In this document: in pieces, positions 42,383-51,555 of the stretch | How positions within the stretch are numbered: position 1 is the first letter of the stretch | How the letters are laid out: each line of letters opens with the position of its first letter | Assembly (NCBI RefSeq): GCF_002736105.1 | Contig: NZ_CP024123.1 | Coordinates: 1,976,001 to 2,040,000, forward strand | Source: Solibacillus sp. R5-41 | Lineage (GTDB): Bacteria > Bacillota > Bacilli > Bacillales_A > Planococcaceae | Length of the DNA: 64,000 nucleotides | Direction: 5' to 3' | The notes under the pieces: model-generated | Told to the model about the DNA's origin: nothing | Seen by the model: only the letters and a program-made list of their open reading frames with translations | Databases searched by the model: none | Position numbers and translations under genes: made by a program

Positions 42383-43438
42383 ATGAAAAAGATACTAGAT
42401 ACAATTGTAATTGGAGGGGGGCAGGCTGGGCTTGCTTCGGGTTATCACTTACAGAAGAAGGGACTTCATTTTTTAATTTTGGAGGCTAGTGATCAGATAG
42501 GTGGGTCTTGGCCACGTTATTATGACAGTCTTAATTTGTTTTCTCCAGCAGGCTATTCCTCGATGCCAGGTATGAAGTTTCCTGGAGATCAAAAGAGGTA
42601 TCCAGACCGAGATGAAGTCATTCGATATCTACAGGACTATAAATTGAAATTTGATTTGCCGGTTCTAATGAATCAACGAGTAGATTTGATTGAAAAAAAC
42701 GAAGAAGGATTTGTGATTCGAACGAATACAGGAGAATTATTTAAGGCTAGAACGATTATTAATGCTACGGGCTCATTTAGCAGTCCATTTATACCAAAAA
42801 TAGCAGGGATGGGGGATTTTCAGGGAAATACACTCCATTCTTCACAATATCGAAATTCGCAACCATTTCATAACCAAAGAGTAATCATTGTAGGTGGTGG
42901 GAATTCTGCTGTGCAAATTGCAGTTGAAATGTCTGAAGTAAGTCGAACAACTTTAGCTGTACGCCAATCGATTCAGTTTGTGAAACAACAGATTGGGAAA
43001 CTAGATTTACATTTTTGGATCAAACTAATTGGTTTTGATAATTTTCCATATTGGCGATTCGGAAAAACCGCTCCGATTTCAAATGCGGTAATTGATTCAA
43101 ATCGATTCAAAGAGCGAATAACTGCAGGAAATCCAAATCAACAACCAATGTTTACATCCTTTTATGAAAGTGGCGTTATTTGGCCAAACGGAGATAAAGA
43201 ACACGTGGATACCGTAATTTTTGCGACAGGTTTTAGACCTAAACTTCCTTATCTTCAGACGATTGGTGCATTAGATGACGAAGGCTTGCCGGTACATAAA
43301 GCTGGAATTAGCAAGGTTACAGGGCTTTATTATGTGGGGCTGGAAGGGCAGCGTTCCTTTGCTTCGGCTACATTAAGGGGAGTTGGATCAGATGCACAGT
43401 TTGTTGTGAAAAAACTATTGAAACATCTTAAGGAATGA
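42383..43438 (+). CDS. FMO-like flavin-dependent monooxygenase
   Basis: The 351-residue enzyme has FAD site TIVIGGGQAGLASGYHL (residues 7-23), the FMO fingerprint FQGNTLHSSQYR (about 145) and the NADPH site VIIVGGGNSAVQIA (about 170), followed by the FATGFRPKLPYL motif. It belongs to the CzcO/TrkA-type group, often found in ars and metal clusters. GAGGGAG precedes the ATG. It is transcribed divergently from the MarR-flavoprotein operon with 234 nt between them, so the MarR protein may control both. Confidence 0.85.
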   Translation: MKKILDTIVIGGGQAGLASGYHLQKKGLHFLILEASDQIGGSWPRYYDSLNLFSPAGYSSMPGMKFPGDQKRYPDRDEVIRYLQDYKLKFDLPVLMNQRVDLIEKNEEGFVIRTNTGELFKARTIINATGSFSSPFIPKIAGMGDFQGNTLHSSQYRNSQPFHNQRVIIVGGGNSAVQIAVEMSEVSRTTLAVRQSIQFVKQQIGKLDLHFWIKLIGFDNFPYWRFGKTAPISNAVIDSNRFKERITAGNPNQQPMFTSFYESGVIWPNGDKEHVDTVIFATGFRPKLPYLQTIGALDDEGLPVHKAGISKVTGLYYVGLEGQRSFASATLRGVGSDAQFVVKKLLKHLKE

Positions 43439-43540
43439 TATTCAGCAAAATTTAAACAGTTGGCATGGATTTTAGCACCGTATAATTGAGGCGAAGTACC
43501 AGATTGTTTTCATGCGTTATTTGAAAGAGAGGTTATATTT

Positions 43541-43810
43541 ATGAATGAATTAACTAAAGAAGTTTTAAAACATATAATTGAAACAAAGCCCATGAAAAAA
43601 GGTAAAAATTAATGGTTTTACCGCTGCAACGACTGTCAGCAAGTTTACAATAGCGAGGAACATAGGGAATACACCTTAATTAATACATTTAATCTTGATT
43701 ATCATGCTAATATTTCCTTTGAATCAATTCCTGATGGAAGCTTATTTTGTACACCAGAATATTTAATCGAATTCAAGAAACACAGTAAATTTTGTTACTA
43801 TGTTTCTTGA
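43541..43810 (+). pseudogene. Small zinc-ribbon-like gene with a nonsense codon
   Basis: From ATG 43541, behind AGAGAGG, 23 codons run to an in-frame TAA at 43610-43612. The same frame then continues WFYRCNDCQQVYNSEEHREY and on to the stop at 43810. The C-x2-C pair suggests a zinc ribbon. One base change would restore an 89-residue protein, so inactivation looks recent. Confidence 0.55.
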
Positions 43811-43864
43811 AATACATTAAAATTTTGAACTTCTAGTCCATATACATTTGTACAAAAGACAAGA

Positions 43865-43958
43865 AAGTCTTGTCCATGTACACTTATGGAAAGCTTGGGA
43901 AGTCATTTGTGCCCTTACTACAAATACAAATTAGGGACACGGTCATAATATATATTAT
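43865..43958 (+). repeat. Dispersed repeat family B, copy 2
   Basis: Matches 32587-32680 at nearly 90 percent, with AAGTCATTTGTGCCCTTACT shared exactly. Both copies lie beside decayed genes. Confidence 0.75.
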
Positions 43959-44047
43959 AGGAAGTTACGTCTCATTGGATAAGTATACTTGAAATAGTGA
44001 GATGAAACGAGAAATTTTAGGGGTTGGGATTAAATTTCAACAAAATA

Positions 44048-44080
44048 AAAAACTTTGGTTAAAACTGTTCCAAAGTTTTT
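44048..44080 (-). terminator. Terminator on the minus strand
   Basis: AAAAACTTTGG (44048-44058) and CCAAAGTTTTT (44070-44080) pair exactly; on the minus strand the stem is followed by a T-rich run. Confidence 0.7.
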
Positions 44081-44086
44081 AGGTAT

Positions 44087-44296
44087 CTATATGTTGCTAA
44101 TCAAATTCTGTGAAAATGCTTCAGGACGCTTATTAGCCATTTCATACCCTTTATCACGATTATACGGCCCAACCGCCAGTATTTGCATCTCAATGAATTC
44201 CTCTTCGATTGGTCTGTCACAATGCTTTGCAAATTCATAATGTTCACCAATTACTGGTCTAAAACTTGCACCGCGCAGATCTCGTTTAAGTTCAAG
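44087..44296 (-). pseudogene. 3' fragment of an unknown minus-strand gene
   Basis: Directly downstream of the DUF4097 gene the minus strand is open without a start and reads LRGASFRPVIGEHYEFAKHC, then DRPIEEEFIEMQILAVGPYN and NKRPEAFSQNLISNI, ending at 44087. It looks like the end of a gene whose 5' part was replaced. Confidence 0.4.
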
Positions 44297-45343
44297 CTAC
44301 TCTTCATAATTTGTATCTACAACAATTCGCCCATAATCCGTTTTTAAACCAATGAATAACTCGCCAGCTCCATCTACATAATGTTTTGTCGATTGATTAT
44401 ACATTTTCACTGAACCGGAATTTGATTTACATTTAATCGTTGCATTTTGAATTTTTTCTTTCGTACTAAGCGTTACGCTGCCAAAATCCGATTTTAAAGA
44501 TAATGGGTTTTCTACTTTTGTAAATTTCCCTTTGATTGAACCGTAATCTGTCTTTGCTTTAATTGCACCATGTACGTCCATTAATTCAATCCGTCCGAAA
44601 TCAGTTTTTAATTTGAATTGCTGTGCTTTCATTTCTTCAATGACGATGCGCCCATTATCTGTATAGGCATCGACAAATTCCATTTCACCATTGGATAATA
44701 ATATTTTGCCGTTGTCTGTTCTTGCTTTAAATGTGTCACCATTGATGTCATTTATTTCGATGCGTCCATTATCTGTTTCAATATCGGTTTCATTAACTCG
44801 TAAATTGGATGCAATAATGGAACCATTATCATTCACAACTTTCAATAATTCATATTGTTGCTCCGGAACATAGATGACCACTTTCGCTTCTGAATCATAA
44901 CTGATATTAATAAAAAATAGAATTCGTCTTTGTGTCTGTTTACGCTTAATTTTAATGATGAGTGTGTCACCTTCTATATTCATCGAAGTATCTGATAACT
45001 CATCATCATTTTTAACTACTATTTTAGCCTGATCAATCGGTGCTGATTTTAAAATAATCCGCGCATTGGTCGCTCTAATATTAATTTTATTGTATGGAAC
45101 TGTTGACGTTAATGTATGGCTAATCTTAATAGGCTGATTGAAATCATCTGGAGAATAAGCAGTTAACAATTCTTCTGCAATCTGTTCTGCTGAGCCTAGT
45201 GCTTTAATGATTTCGTCGGTACTTTTTCCTTCTGAACGTCCATTTTCAAAATATTCCTGGAAGTCACGGATGATATCACGTCGCTCCTGCTCATTCAGTT
45301 GGGCTAATTTATTTTCAAGAATTTCTAAATAACGCTTTTCCAT
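44297..45343 (-). CDS. HAAS/DUF1700 plus DUF4097 beta-solenoid protein
   Basis: Residues 1-70 form the HAAS (DUF1700) helical domain (YLEILENKLAQLNEQERRDI, ALGSAEQIAEELL). Residues 110-345 are a beta-solenoid with at least eight rungs sharing a (T/S)-D-(N/F/Y)-G-x-I/V motif: ETDNGRIEI, RTDNGKILL, YTDNGRIVI, KTDFGRIEL, KTDYGSIKG, KSDFGSVTL, KSNSGSVKM and KTDYGRIVV. No signal or membrane helix is visible, unlike many DUF4097 proteins. The gene follows a PadR regulator by 3 nt, a common pairing in which PadR controls an envelope-stress type protein. Confidence 0.85.
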   Translation of the reverse strand: MEKRYLEILENKLAQLNEQERRDIIRDFQEYFENGRSEGKSTDEIIKALGSAEQIAEELLTAYSPDDFNQPIKISHTLTSTVPYNKINIRATNARIILKSAPIDQAKIVVKNDDELSDTSMNIEGDTLIIKIKRKQTQRRILFFINISYDSEAKVVIYVPEQQYELLKVVNDNGSIIASNLRVNETDIETDNGRIEINDINGDTFKARTDNGKILLSNGEMEFVDAYTDNGRIVIEEMKAQQFKLKTDFGRIELMDVHGAIKAKTDYGSIKGKFTKVENPLSLKSDFGSVTLSTKEKIQNATIKCKSNSGSVKMYNQSTKHYVDGAGELFIGLKTDYGRIVVDTNYEE

Positions 45344-45346
45344 TGT

Positions 45347-45661
45347 TTAATTCACTCCTTGGATTAAATTATTGACGCCTGAGATGAAATGAACCCACTC
45401 GATTTGAAGTTTTGCAAGCTCTTCCTTCCCTAGTTTCGTAATTTGATAATATTTACGAGGTGGACCTTCGTTTGATTCTTGTAAGTAAGTCGTAAAGTAG
45501 CCTTCGTTCGTTAAACGACGCAATAATGGGTAAACTGACCCTTCTGAAATTTCAATTTGCTTGGAAATCGCCTGAACTAATTCATACCCGTACATATCTT
45601 TTTGTTCGAGCAAGGCGAGGACACATAAATTTAACACACCTTTTTTAAATTGAGGGTTCAA
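45347..45661 (-). CDS. PadR-family transcriptional regulator
   Basis: The 104-residue protein shows the PadR winged helix: [40 protein letters not shown] and the wing [21 protein letters not shown]. The preferred start is TTG 45661, 8 nt after AAGGTGG; in-frame GTG codons lie upstream to 45679. It would repress its own operon, including the DUF4097 gene. Confidence 0.88.
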   Translation of the reverse strand: MNPQFKKGVLNLCVLALLEQKDMYGYELVQAISKQIEISEGSVYPLLRRLTNEGYFTTYLQESNEGPPRKYYQITKLGKEELAKLQIEWVHFISGVNNLIQGVN

Positions 45662-45738
45662 AAATTTCACCACCTTCACTACTATTCAATATTTAGTAAT
45701 ATATCATAGGCTATTGTTCTATACAAAGTACTGAATCT

Positions 45739-45777
45739 AAAAAACAGAGTGATTTTTTCCCTTTCACTCTGTTTTTT
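45739..45777. terminator. Terminator between padR and the chemotaxis remnant
   Basis: AAAAAACAGAGTGA (45739-45752) and TCACTCTGTTTTTT (45764-45777) are exact complements. Confidence 0.8.
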
Positions 45778-45779
45778 CG

Positions 45780-46292
45780 TTAGTATCTAAAGCTCTGAAT
45801 CGATTCCTGTAATTCAATCGCCATTTGTGATAAATGAGTTGATGCTGCAGCGACTTCTTCCCTTGCTGCATTTTGCTCTTCTGATGCGGCAGCGACACTT
45901 TGAATATGATCGTTTGAATGAACAGCAATTTCATTAATATCATTAATTTCATGAACCAATTTTTTCACATCATCAGCGATTACTCGGATTGCCTGGGTTA
46001 CGTTTGAAGTTTGTTCCTGCACATGATTAATTGCGGTATCAATTTGTAGGAAAGTTTCGCGTGTAATGGCCACTTTTTCTTTGCCAGTCTCAACTGATTG
46101 ATCATTGTGAACAATATCTTCTTCAATGACGCGTGTGCTTTCTAAAATATTGGCCACGATCTGCTCGATTTCAGTTGCCGCCACATTGGAAACGTCTGCG
46201 AGTTTACGTACCTCATCTGCAACGACAGCAAAGCCCTTCCCTGCCTCACCCGCGCGAGGATAGCATTCCAATTGAAGTTGTTGTGTGAACAA
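45780..46292 (-). pseudogene. 3' part of a methyl-accepting chemotaxis protein
   Basis: The 170 residues cover the cytoplasmic signalling tip (RAGEAGKGFAVVADEVRKLAD) to the C-terminus with a heptad pattern and EEQNAAREEVAAAS methylation-like region. The sensor domain, membrane helices and HAMP domain are missing. At the left edge the usual N-x2-IEAARAGE reads QLECYPRAGE, so the break includes local base changes. Without a sensor it cannot be a normal receptor. Confidence 0.85.
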
Positions 46293-46864
46293 GTTCCCTC
46301 TGGTTTTTTAGTATGTTTTTGATTTAAAGTCTTTAAAATCTCGGGGTTTTATTTGAATGTGGTCAAATTATTATCATTTTTATATTTAATTATCTTGTTA
46401 ATTCCGCTTCGTTATTAACCAAGAATAAAATGAAACGTAAAAAAATCCCCTATTCTTCGTAAAAGTATAAAAAATTTATTAAAGTTTAGTAGCAAAAAAA
46501 TATCATTTTACCTTTTGTTATATAACAAAAGGACCTACATCGCCAAAATGGACCATTTTCATTATTTTAGAGTGACTAAATAATATATACTGCTTTATGT
46601 ATTCGATTTACTTGAAAAAAATGAAATCTAATGAAAAAGGTTGTTTTTAATAATATTTAAATAGCAAAAAAAAGTAAATTTACGTATAAATTTTCTGAAA
46701 AATGCATGTTAATTCTATGTATTGATTAGTCTATTGATTTTGAGTTTTCTGAAAAAATATTATTGCATAATAGAGAATTCCCCATTACAATATGGTTTGT
46801 TGACGTTATATTCGAGTAATATTCCGTTTAGAACAGAATAATAATCCTTAAGGGGGAAATTTAC
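46293..46864. other. 570-bp AT-rich gap with a perfect palindrome at 46511-46532
   Basis: No gene is evident. CCTTTTGTTAT and ATAACAAAAGG (46511-46521 and 46522-46532) are exact reverse complements with no loop, which fits a dimeric repressor site better than a terminator. It lies 330 nt before the first symporter pair. Confidence 0.45.
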
Positions 46865-47209
46865 ATGGTGGATGAAAAACACAGAAAATCCAAAAAGAAC
46901 GATATTATTAACTATGATGTAATAGATCGTATGGATAGTTTTAATGCATTTGTAAGGAAGAAGAACACGTTATTGTTTGGGATTACTGCAACTTTTTTGA
47001 CATTTTACATTTTATTACCTGTATTAGCGTTTACTTCTGTATTACAACAGCAAGCAATTGGCACAATTACATGGGTTTGGGTTTATTCTCTTGCTCTATT
47101 TATTATGACGATTGCACTTTGCATGACTTACGTTAAAATGGCTGGAAAGTTCGATAAAGAAGCAGCCGCAGTTTTAGAAGAGTATAAAAAGGCAGGTGTG
47201 TCACGATGA
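46865..47209 (+). CDS. DUF485 membrane protein, partner of the symporter (YwcB-like)
   Basis: The 114-residue protein has two membrane helices (about 35-58 and 68-90) with the DUF485 pattern: FVRKKNTLLFGITATFLTFYILLPVL (split by the first helix) and ITWVWVYSLALFIMTIALCMTYV. DUF485 proteins precede ActP/YwcA-type symporters throughout bacteria. AAGGGGGAAA precedes the ATG; it overlaps the symporter by 4 nt. Confidence 0.88.
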   Translation: MVDEKHRKSKKNDIINYDVIDRMDSFNAFVRKKNTLLFGITATFLTFYILLPVLAFTSVLQQQAIGTITWVWVYSLALFIMTIALCMTYVKMAGKFDKEAAAVLEEYKKAGVSR

Positions 47210-48756
47210 ATTTAGTATCAGCAGGATTTTTCCTTGGAATTGTAGGTTTAACTTTAATCGTAACGTATATAGCGGCAAAACGTACTTCTTCAGCGAGTGA
47301 CTTCTATACAGCTGGTGGTGGATTAAAAGGTTGGCAAAATGGATTTGCCATTGCGGGCGATTATTTATCAGCAGCCGCGTTTTTAGGGGTATCCGGTGCG
47401 ATTGCCTTAACAGGTTTTGATGGATTCTTCTTCTCTGTTGGGTATGTAGTAGCAAACTTAGTGTTACTTTATATGATTGCAGAGCCGATGCGTAACTTAG
47501 GTCGATTCACATTAGCGGATATGTTAACGGCTCGCTTCAACGAAAAGCGTATTCGTGGGGTTGCGGCAACAGGAACGATTATTATTGTTATTTTATATAT
47601 GATCGCACAGCTTGTTGGTGCAGGTGCGTTAATTAAACTTCTATTTGGAATCGAATATTGGATGGCCGTTTTAATAGTAGGTGTCATGATGACAACTTAC
47701 GTATTATTTGGCGGAATGACAGCAACTTCTTGGGTGCAAATCATTAAAGCTGGTTTACTATTATTCGGAACGACATTATTAGCGTTTTTAGTATTCCAAA
47801 AGTTCGATTTCAATTTAATGAATATGTTTAATACAATTAGTCAGGAATATGGTAATGAATATTTAGTGCCGGGGATGAAATATAGTTCAAGTCTTGACTC
47901 GGTATCAATGATGATGGCTTTAGTATTAGGTACTTCAGGATTACCACATATTTTAATGCGTTTCTTCACAGTTAAAGATGCAAAAACAGCTCGTTCTTCT
48001 ATTTCATGGACAACTTGGATTACGGCGATTTTCTTCTCTTTAACAATTTTCTTAGGGTTTGGTGCAATGCATTTCGTTGGCATTGATGCAATTATCGCAG
48101 AAAATGCTGCTGGAAATACAGCTGCCCCACTTTTAGCTGAGTTTTTAGGTGGCAATATTTTATTATCATTTATTTGTGCGGTTGCTTTTGCGACAATTTT
48201 AGCAGTTGTTTCAGGATTAGTTTTAACAGGTGCTTCTGCTATTTCACATGACATTTATGGAGAAATTTTAAATGATGGTAAATTAACAGAGAAGCAGCAA
48301 GTATTAGCCGCGCGTATTGGATCAATTTCAATTGCAGTTATTTCTATTATATTGGCTTTATTCGCGCAAAACTTAAATGTATCGTTTTTAGTGTCATTTG
48401 CGTTCTGTATCGGAGCATCTGCGAACTTACCGGTTATTATATATACAATCTATTGGAAGAAGTTTAACTCAAACGGTGCGGTTGCTGCAATGGTGACAGG
48501 CCTTGTATCTTGCCTAGTGTTAGGTGCAATGGGACCGAATGTTTGGAGCACAACAGGTAATGCCATTTTCGTTGGTGAACCACTGGTAAACTTATCGGTT
48601 CCAGCCATTATTACAATTCCACTGAGCTTTTTGGTAGGTTATTTAGGTTCGGTATTAACGGCCGATAAAGTAGAAAAAGAGAAAGCAGAACGTATTTATA
48701 AAGAAATTCGTGTGAAAGCGCATACAGGCGTTGCTGTACAAGATGTATCACATTAA
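47206..48756 (+). CDS. Solute:sodium symporter, cation/acetate (ActP/YwcA) type
   Basis: The 516-residue protein has about 13 membrane helices and SSS signatures: TSSASDFYTAGGGLKGWQNG, AGDYLSAAAFLGVSGAIAL, LGRFTLADML, GGMTATSWVQIIKA and LVLGTSGLPHILMRFFTV. By family it takes up acetate or another short carboxylate with Na+. A terminator follows at 48769. A close paralogue pair lies just downstream. Confidence 0.92.
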   Translation: MNLVSAGFFLGIVGLTLIVTYIAAKRTSSASDFYTAGGGLKGWQNGFAIAGDYLSAAAFLGVSGAIALTGFDGFFFSVGYVVANLVLLYMIAEPMRNLGRFTLADMLTARFNEKRIRGVAATGTIIIVILYMIAQLVGAGALIKLLFGIEYWMAVLIVGVMMTTYVLFGGMTATSWVQIIKAGLLLFGTTLLAFLVFQKFDFNLMNMFNTISQEYGNEYLVPGMKYSSSLDSVSMMMALVLGTSGLPHILMRFFTVKDAKTARSSISWTTWITAIFFSLTIFLGFGAMHFVGIDAIIAENAAGNTAAPLLAEFLGGNILLSFICAVAFATILAVVSGLVLTGASAISHDIYGEILNDGKLTEKQQVLAARIGSISIAVISIILALFAQNLNVSFLVSFAFCIGASANLPVIIYTIYWKKFNSNGAVAAMVTGLVSCLVLGAMGPNVWSTTGNAIFVGEPLVNLSVPAIITIPLSFLVGYLGSVLTADKVEKEKAERIYKEIRVKAHTGVAVQDVSH

Positions 48757-48768
48757 AAAATTGACAGG

Positions 48769-48808
48769 AAAAGATAGGGTTCACTCCCCTATTTTTTCTT
48801 TTTTTTTG
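48769..48808 (+). terminator. Terminator after the first symporter
   Basis: AAAAGATAGG and CCTATTTTTT pair (one G-T) and are followed by a long T-run. Confidence 0.75.
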
Positions 48809-49019
48809 TGGGAATTAAATAAGCAATTTTATGTTTTTTATAGAAAAATTATTCGAATTCTTGCATAAAAAGCTCAAAATTATTGATTATGTAATGTTTA
48901 AATAAGGATAGTTTTAATATACAAATAACTTTTTGAATATTACAATTTAGAAAAATTCAATTTCTTTTTTAAGGCAAATATTTTCTCGAAAAAACTCTTG
49001 TTTCATTCGTCAATCAATT

Positions 49020-49061
49020 TGTAAACGTTGGTAATTCAACGTTATTGCGTAATGTTGAATT
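49020..49061 (+). promoter_or_regulatory. cre-like site and dyad before the second symporter pair
   Basis: TGTAAACGTTGGTA (49020-49033) matches 12 of 14 positions of the CcpA cre consensus. It is followed by the dyad AATTCAAC (49033-49040) / GTTGAATT (49054-49061). Catabolite control of an acetate symporter would be expected. The rest of the gap (48809-49253) is AT-rich without a gene. Confidence 0.45.
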
Positions 49062-49259
49062 GGAAAATATTAAAATTTCGCTTGAAATTTCTATTATTTT
49101 CTCTCTTAAACTTATTTTTCTGGAAAATTTATTTATATAATTTGTCAGAAAAGTATTGCAATTTTGTGTCGGCTAAAATAGAATAAAAATGTAAAATGCT
49201 TGTAAATAGAATTTTACAAACATAGAGCAGTAAATTTTATCACAATTGGGGGAATGTTT

Positions 49260-49580
49260 ATGGGGAAAAATCAACTACGAAAAATTGATTATGACAAAAT
49301 TGCTTCACAAGAATCTTTTAAAGCGCTTTCTAAACGCAAAAATGCTTTCCTTTGGACGTTGACAGCTATTTTCTTAACAGCGTATATGATGTTACCAGTC
49401 CTATCGTCGTACACAAAGATTTTGCATCAACCAGCTATCGGGGCAATTACTTGGGTTTGGGTTTATGCTGCAGGACTGTTCATTATGACGTGGAGCTTAG
49501 CGCACTTCTATGTAGCAAAAGCAAACCGTTTTGACAAAGATGCGAAAGCAATTATCGCAGAATATGAAGGAGGTCGCTAA
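49260..49580 (+). CDS. DUF485 membrane protein, second copy
   Basis: The 106-residue protein is a paralogue of the one at 46865-47209 (AIGAITWVWVYAAGLFIMTWSLAHFYV in two pieces of the same helix). ATG 49260 is preferred over 49254 because the TTGGGGGA site would be too close to the latter. It is followed after 2 nt by its symporter. Confidence 0.88.
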   Translation: MGKNQLRKIDYDKIASQESFKALSKRKNAFLWTLTAIFLTAYMMLPVLSSYTKILHQPAIGAITWVWVYAAGLFIMTWSLAHFYVAKANRFDKDAKAIIAEYEGGR

Positions 49581-49582
49581 TT

Positions 49583-51136
49583 ATGAACGATTTAAGCTTC
49601 ACGGCGATATTCTTCTTCGTTGCTATTGTAGGTTTAACATTAGTCATTACTTGGTGGGCATCTAAACGTACTTCAAGTGCAAGTGACTTCTATACAGCAG
49701 GTGGCGGGTTAACTGGCTGGCAAAATGGACTTGCAATCGCAGGGGACTATTTATCAGCTGCTTCATTCTTAGGGATCGCCGGTTCGATTGCTTTATTCGG
49801 ATTTGACGGCTTCTTCTTCTCTCTAGGCTATTTAGTTGCTTACTTAGTGGTACTTTATATCGTAGCTGAGCCATTACGTAACTTAGGACGCTTTACACTA
49901 GCGGACATGATTACAGCTCGTTTTGACAAAGCAAAAGTTCGTGGAACAGCTGCTTTATCAACAATTACAATCGTATTATTTTACATGATCGCACAACTTG
50001 TTGGTGCGGGTGGTCTTATCCAATTATTATTAGGTATCGAGTATTGGGCTGCTGTATTAATCGTAGGTGTTATGATGACAATTTACGTATTATTCGGTGG
50101 TATGACAGCAACTTCTTGGGTACAAATTATTAAAGCTGTCCTACTAATGTTAGGTACAATCATTATTTCTTTCTTAGTATTAGCGAAATTCAACTTTAGT
50201 ATTATTACAATGTTTGCTGAAATGGCAACGGTAACAGAGCATGGTTCTGCTTACTTAAACCCAGGTTTACGTTATACAAATGGTATTGATACGATTTCAA
50301 TGTTAATCGCGTTAGTACTTGGTACAGCCGGTCTTCCACATATTTTAATGCGCTTCTTCACTGTAAAGGATGCACAAACAGCTCGTTCTTCTGTTATTTG
50401 GGCTACGTGGATCGTTGGTGGATTCTACGTATTAACAATTTTCTTAGGCTTCGGTGCTGCGGCATTCGTAGGTAAAGATGTAATTGTGGCTGCTAACCCA
50501 GCTGGTAACATGGCGGCTCCATTATTAGCAAAAGCACTTGGTGGAGAAATTTTATTCTCATTCGTATGTGCAGTAGCATTCGCAACAATTTTAGCGGTAG
50601 TAGCAGGTCTTGTACTTTCAGGTGCATCTGCCCTATCACATGATATTTACGGTCAAATTATTAAAAAAGGTAAAGTTACTGAAAAAGAAGCAGTTAAGGC
50701 TGCTCGTATCGGTTCAATCATCATTTCGGTTGTTTCAATCTTATTAGCATTAGGTGCACAAACGTTAAACGTAGCATTCTTAGTATCATTAGCCTTCTGT
50801 ATTGCAGCATCTGCTAACTTACCAGTAATCATTTACACAATTTACTGGAAACGTTTCAATACAAATGGTGCAGTTATGGCAATGTTAACTGGATTAATCT
50901 CTGCATTAATTTTAGTTGCGATTTCTCCAAACGTTTGGAATCCGGTTGCAGGTAAAGCCATTTTCGTTGGTGAGCCATTAATTATGTTAACAAACCCAGC
51001 GATTATCTCTGTACCACTTGGCTTCTTAGGTGGTTTCATCGGAACGTTACTTTCTAAAGAGAAAGACGAAGCGAAATACCGTGAAGTAGAAGTAAAAGCA
51101 CAAACTGGTATTTCTGTACAAGACGTATCACACTAA
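49583..51136 (+). CDS. Solute:sodium symporter, cation/acetate type, second copy
   Basis: The 517-residue protein is close to its upstream paralogue along the whole length, with all SSS signatures (SASDFYTAGGGLTGWQNG, GGMTATSWVQIIKA, LPHILMRFFTVKDAQTARSS) and the same C-terminus VSVQDVSH-like SVQDVSH. GGAGG precedes the ATG. The codon choice is very uniform (TTA, ATT, GTA), typical of well-expressed genes in this genome. Confidence 0.92.
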   Translation: MNDLSFTAIFFFVAIVGLTLVITWWASKRTSSASDFYTAGGGLTGWQNGLAIAGDYLSAASFLGIAGSIALFGFDGFFFSLGYLVAYLVVLYIVAEPLRNLGRFTLADMITARFDKAKVRGTAALSTITIVLFYMIAQLVGAGGLIQLLLGIEYWAAVLIVGVMMTIYVLFGGMTATSWVQIIKAVLLMLGTIIISFLVLAKFNFSIITMFAEMATVTEHGSAYLNPGLRYTNGIDTISMLIALVLGTAGLPHILMRFFTVKDAQTARSSVIWATWIVGGFYVLTIFLGFGAAAFVGKDVIVAANPAGNMAAPLLAKALGGEILFSFVCAVAFATILAVVAGLVLSGASALSHDIYGQIIKKGKVTEKEAVKAARIGSIIISVVSILLALGAQTLNVAFLVSLAFCIAASANLPVIIYTIYWKRFNTNGAVMAMLTGLISALILVAISPNVWNPVAGKAIFVGEPLIMLTNPAIISVPLGFLGGFIGTLLSKEKDEAKYREVEVKAQTGISVQDVSH

Positions 51137-51143
51137 GTAAAGG

Positions 51144-51182
51144 AACCGCTCCCCTTCACAGTTGAAGGGAGAGCGGTTTTTT
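51144..51182 (+). terminator. Terminator after the second symporter
   Basis: AACCGCTCCCCTTCA (51144-51158) pairs with TGAAGGGAGAGCGGTT (51163-51178), then TTTT. Confidence 0.9.
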
Positions 51183-51289
51183 CATGCGGTCAATTACGCT
51201 TCTGTGTAATGGCGTCGGGATTTTGAATTGTGCAGGTCAGTTAGCCGTTGTCGAATGGATGCGACGATCTTAGGTTAACATCCTAATAT

Positions 51290-51545
51290 TGACTCGTTTC
51301 AAAATTCTTGACATCCGCAGGGGGCTTTATTTTCATTTAGTTGGCGACAAAACGCCGACTGAATGAAAATAAAAGGACATCACCGAATGCGTGTTGCATG
51401 GTGATGTCCTTTTTTTAAAATCAATATCGCCTCAGCGTTATTGTGTCCAGAATTTTTTCAAGCTTGCTCGAACTTGATTCAGCTTGGGTTAGAAACCCAT
51501 TGAATTTCGATATTCATGCCCCACGTATTGAAGTGAAGAATGAAT
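51290..51545. repeat. Dispersed intergenic repeat family A, copy 2, with nested hairpin
   Basis: The core at 51422-51443 (arms CAATATCGCC / AGCGTTATTG) runs inverted relative to 3620 and 60465. TGACATCCGCAGGGGGCTTT at about 51309-51328 matches a block at 61738-61757. A separate hairpin AAAAGGACATCACC / GGTGATGTCCTTTTTTT (51371-51416) is a terminator for either strand. Confidence 0.65.
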
Positions 51546-51555
51546 GCTGAAGCAG

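Noticed and set aside
47841-48254. Long minus-strand open frame inside the symporter gene
   Set aside because: Antisense to a well-supported gene; its length follows from codon bias, and the residues show no domain pattern. The same holds for the 57421-58032 minus frame.
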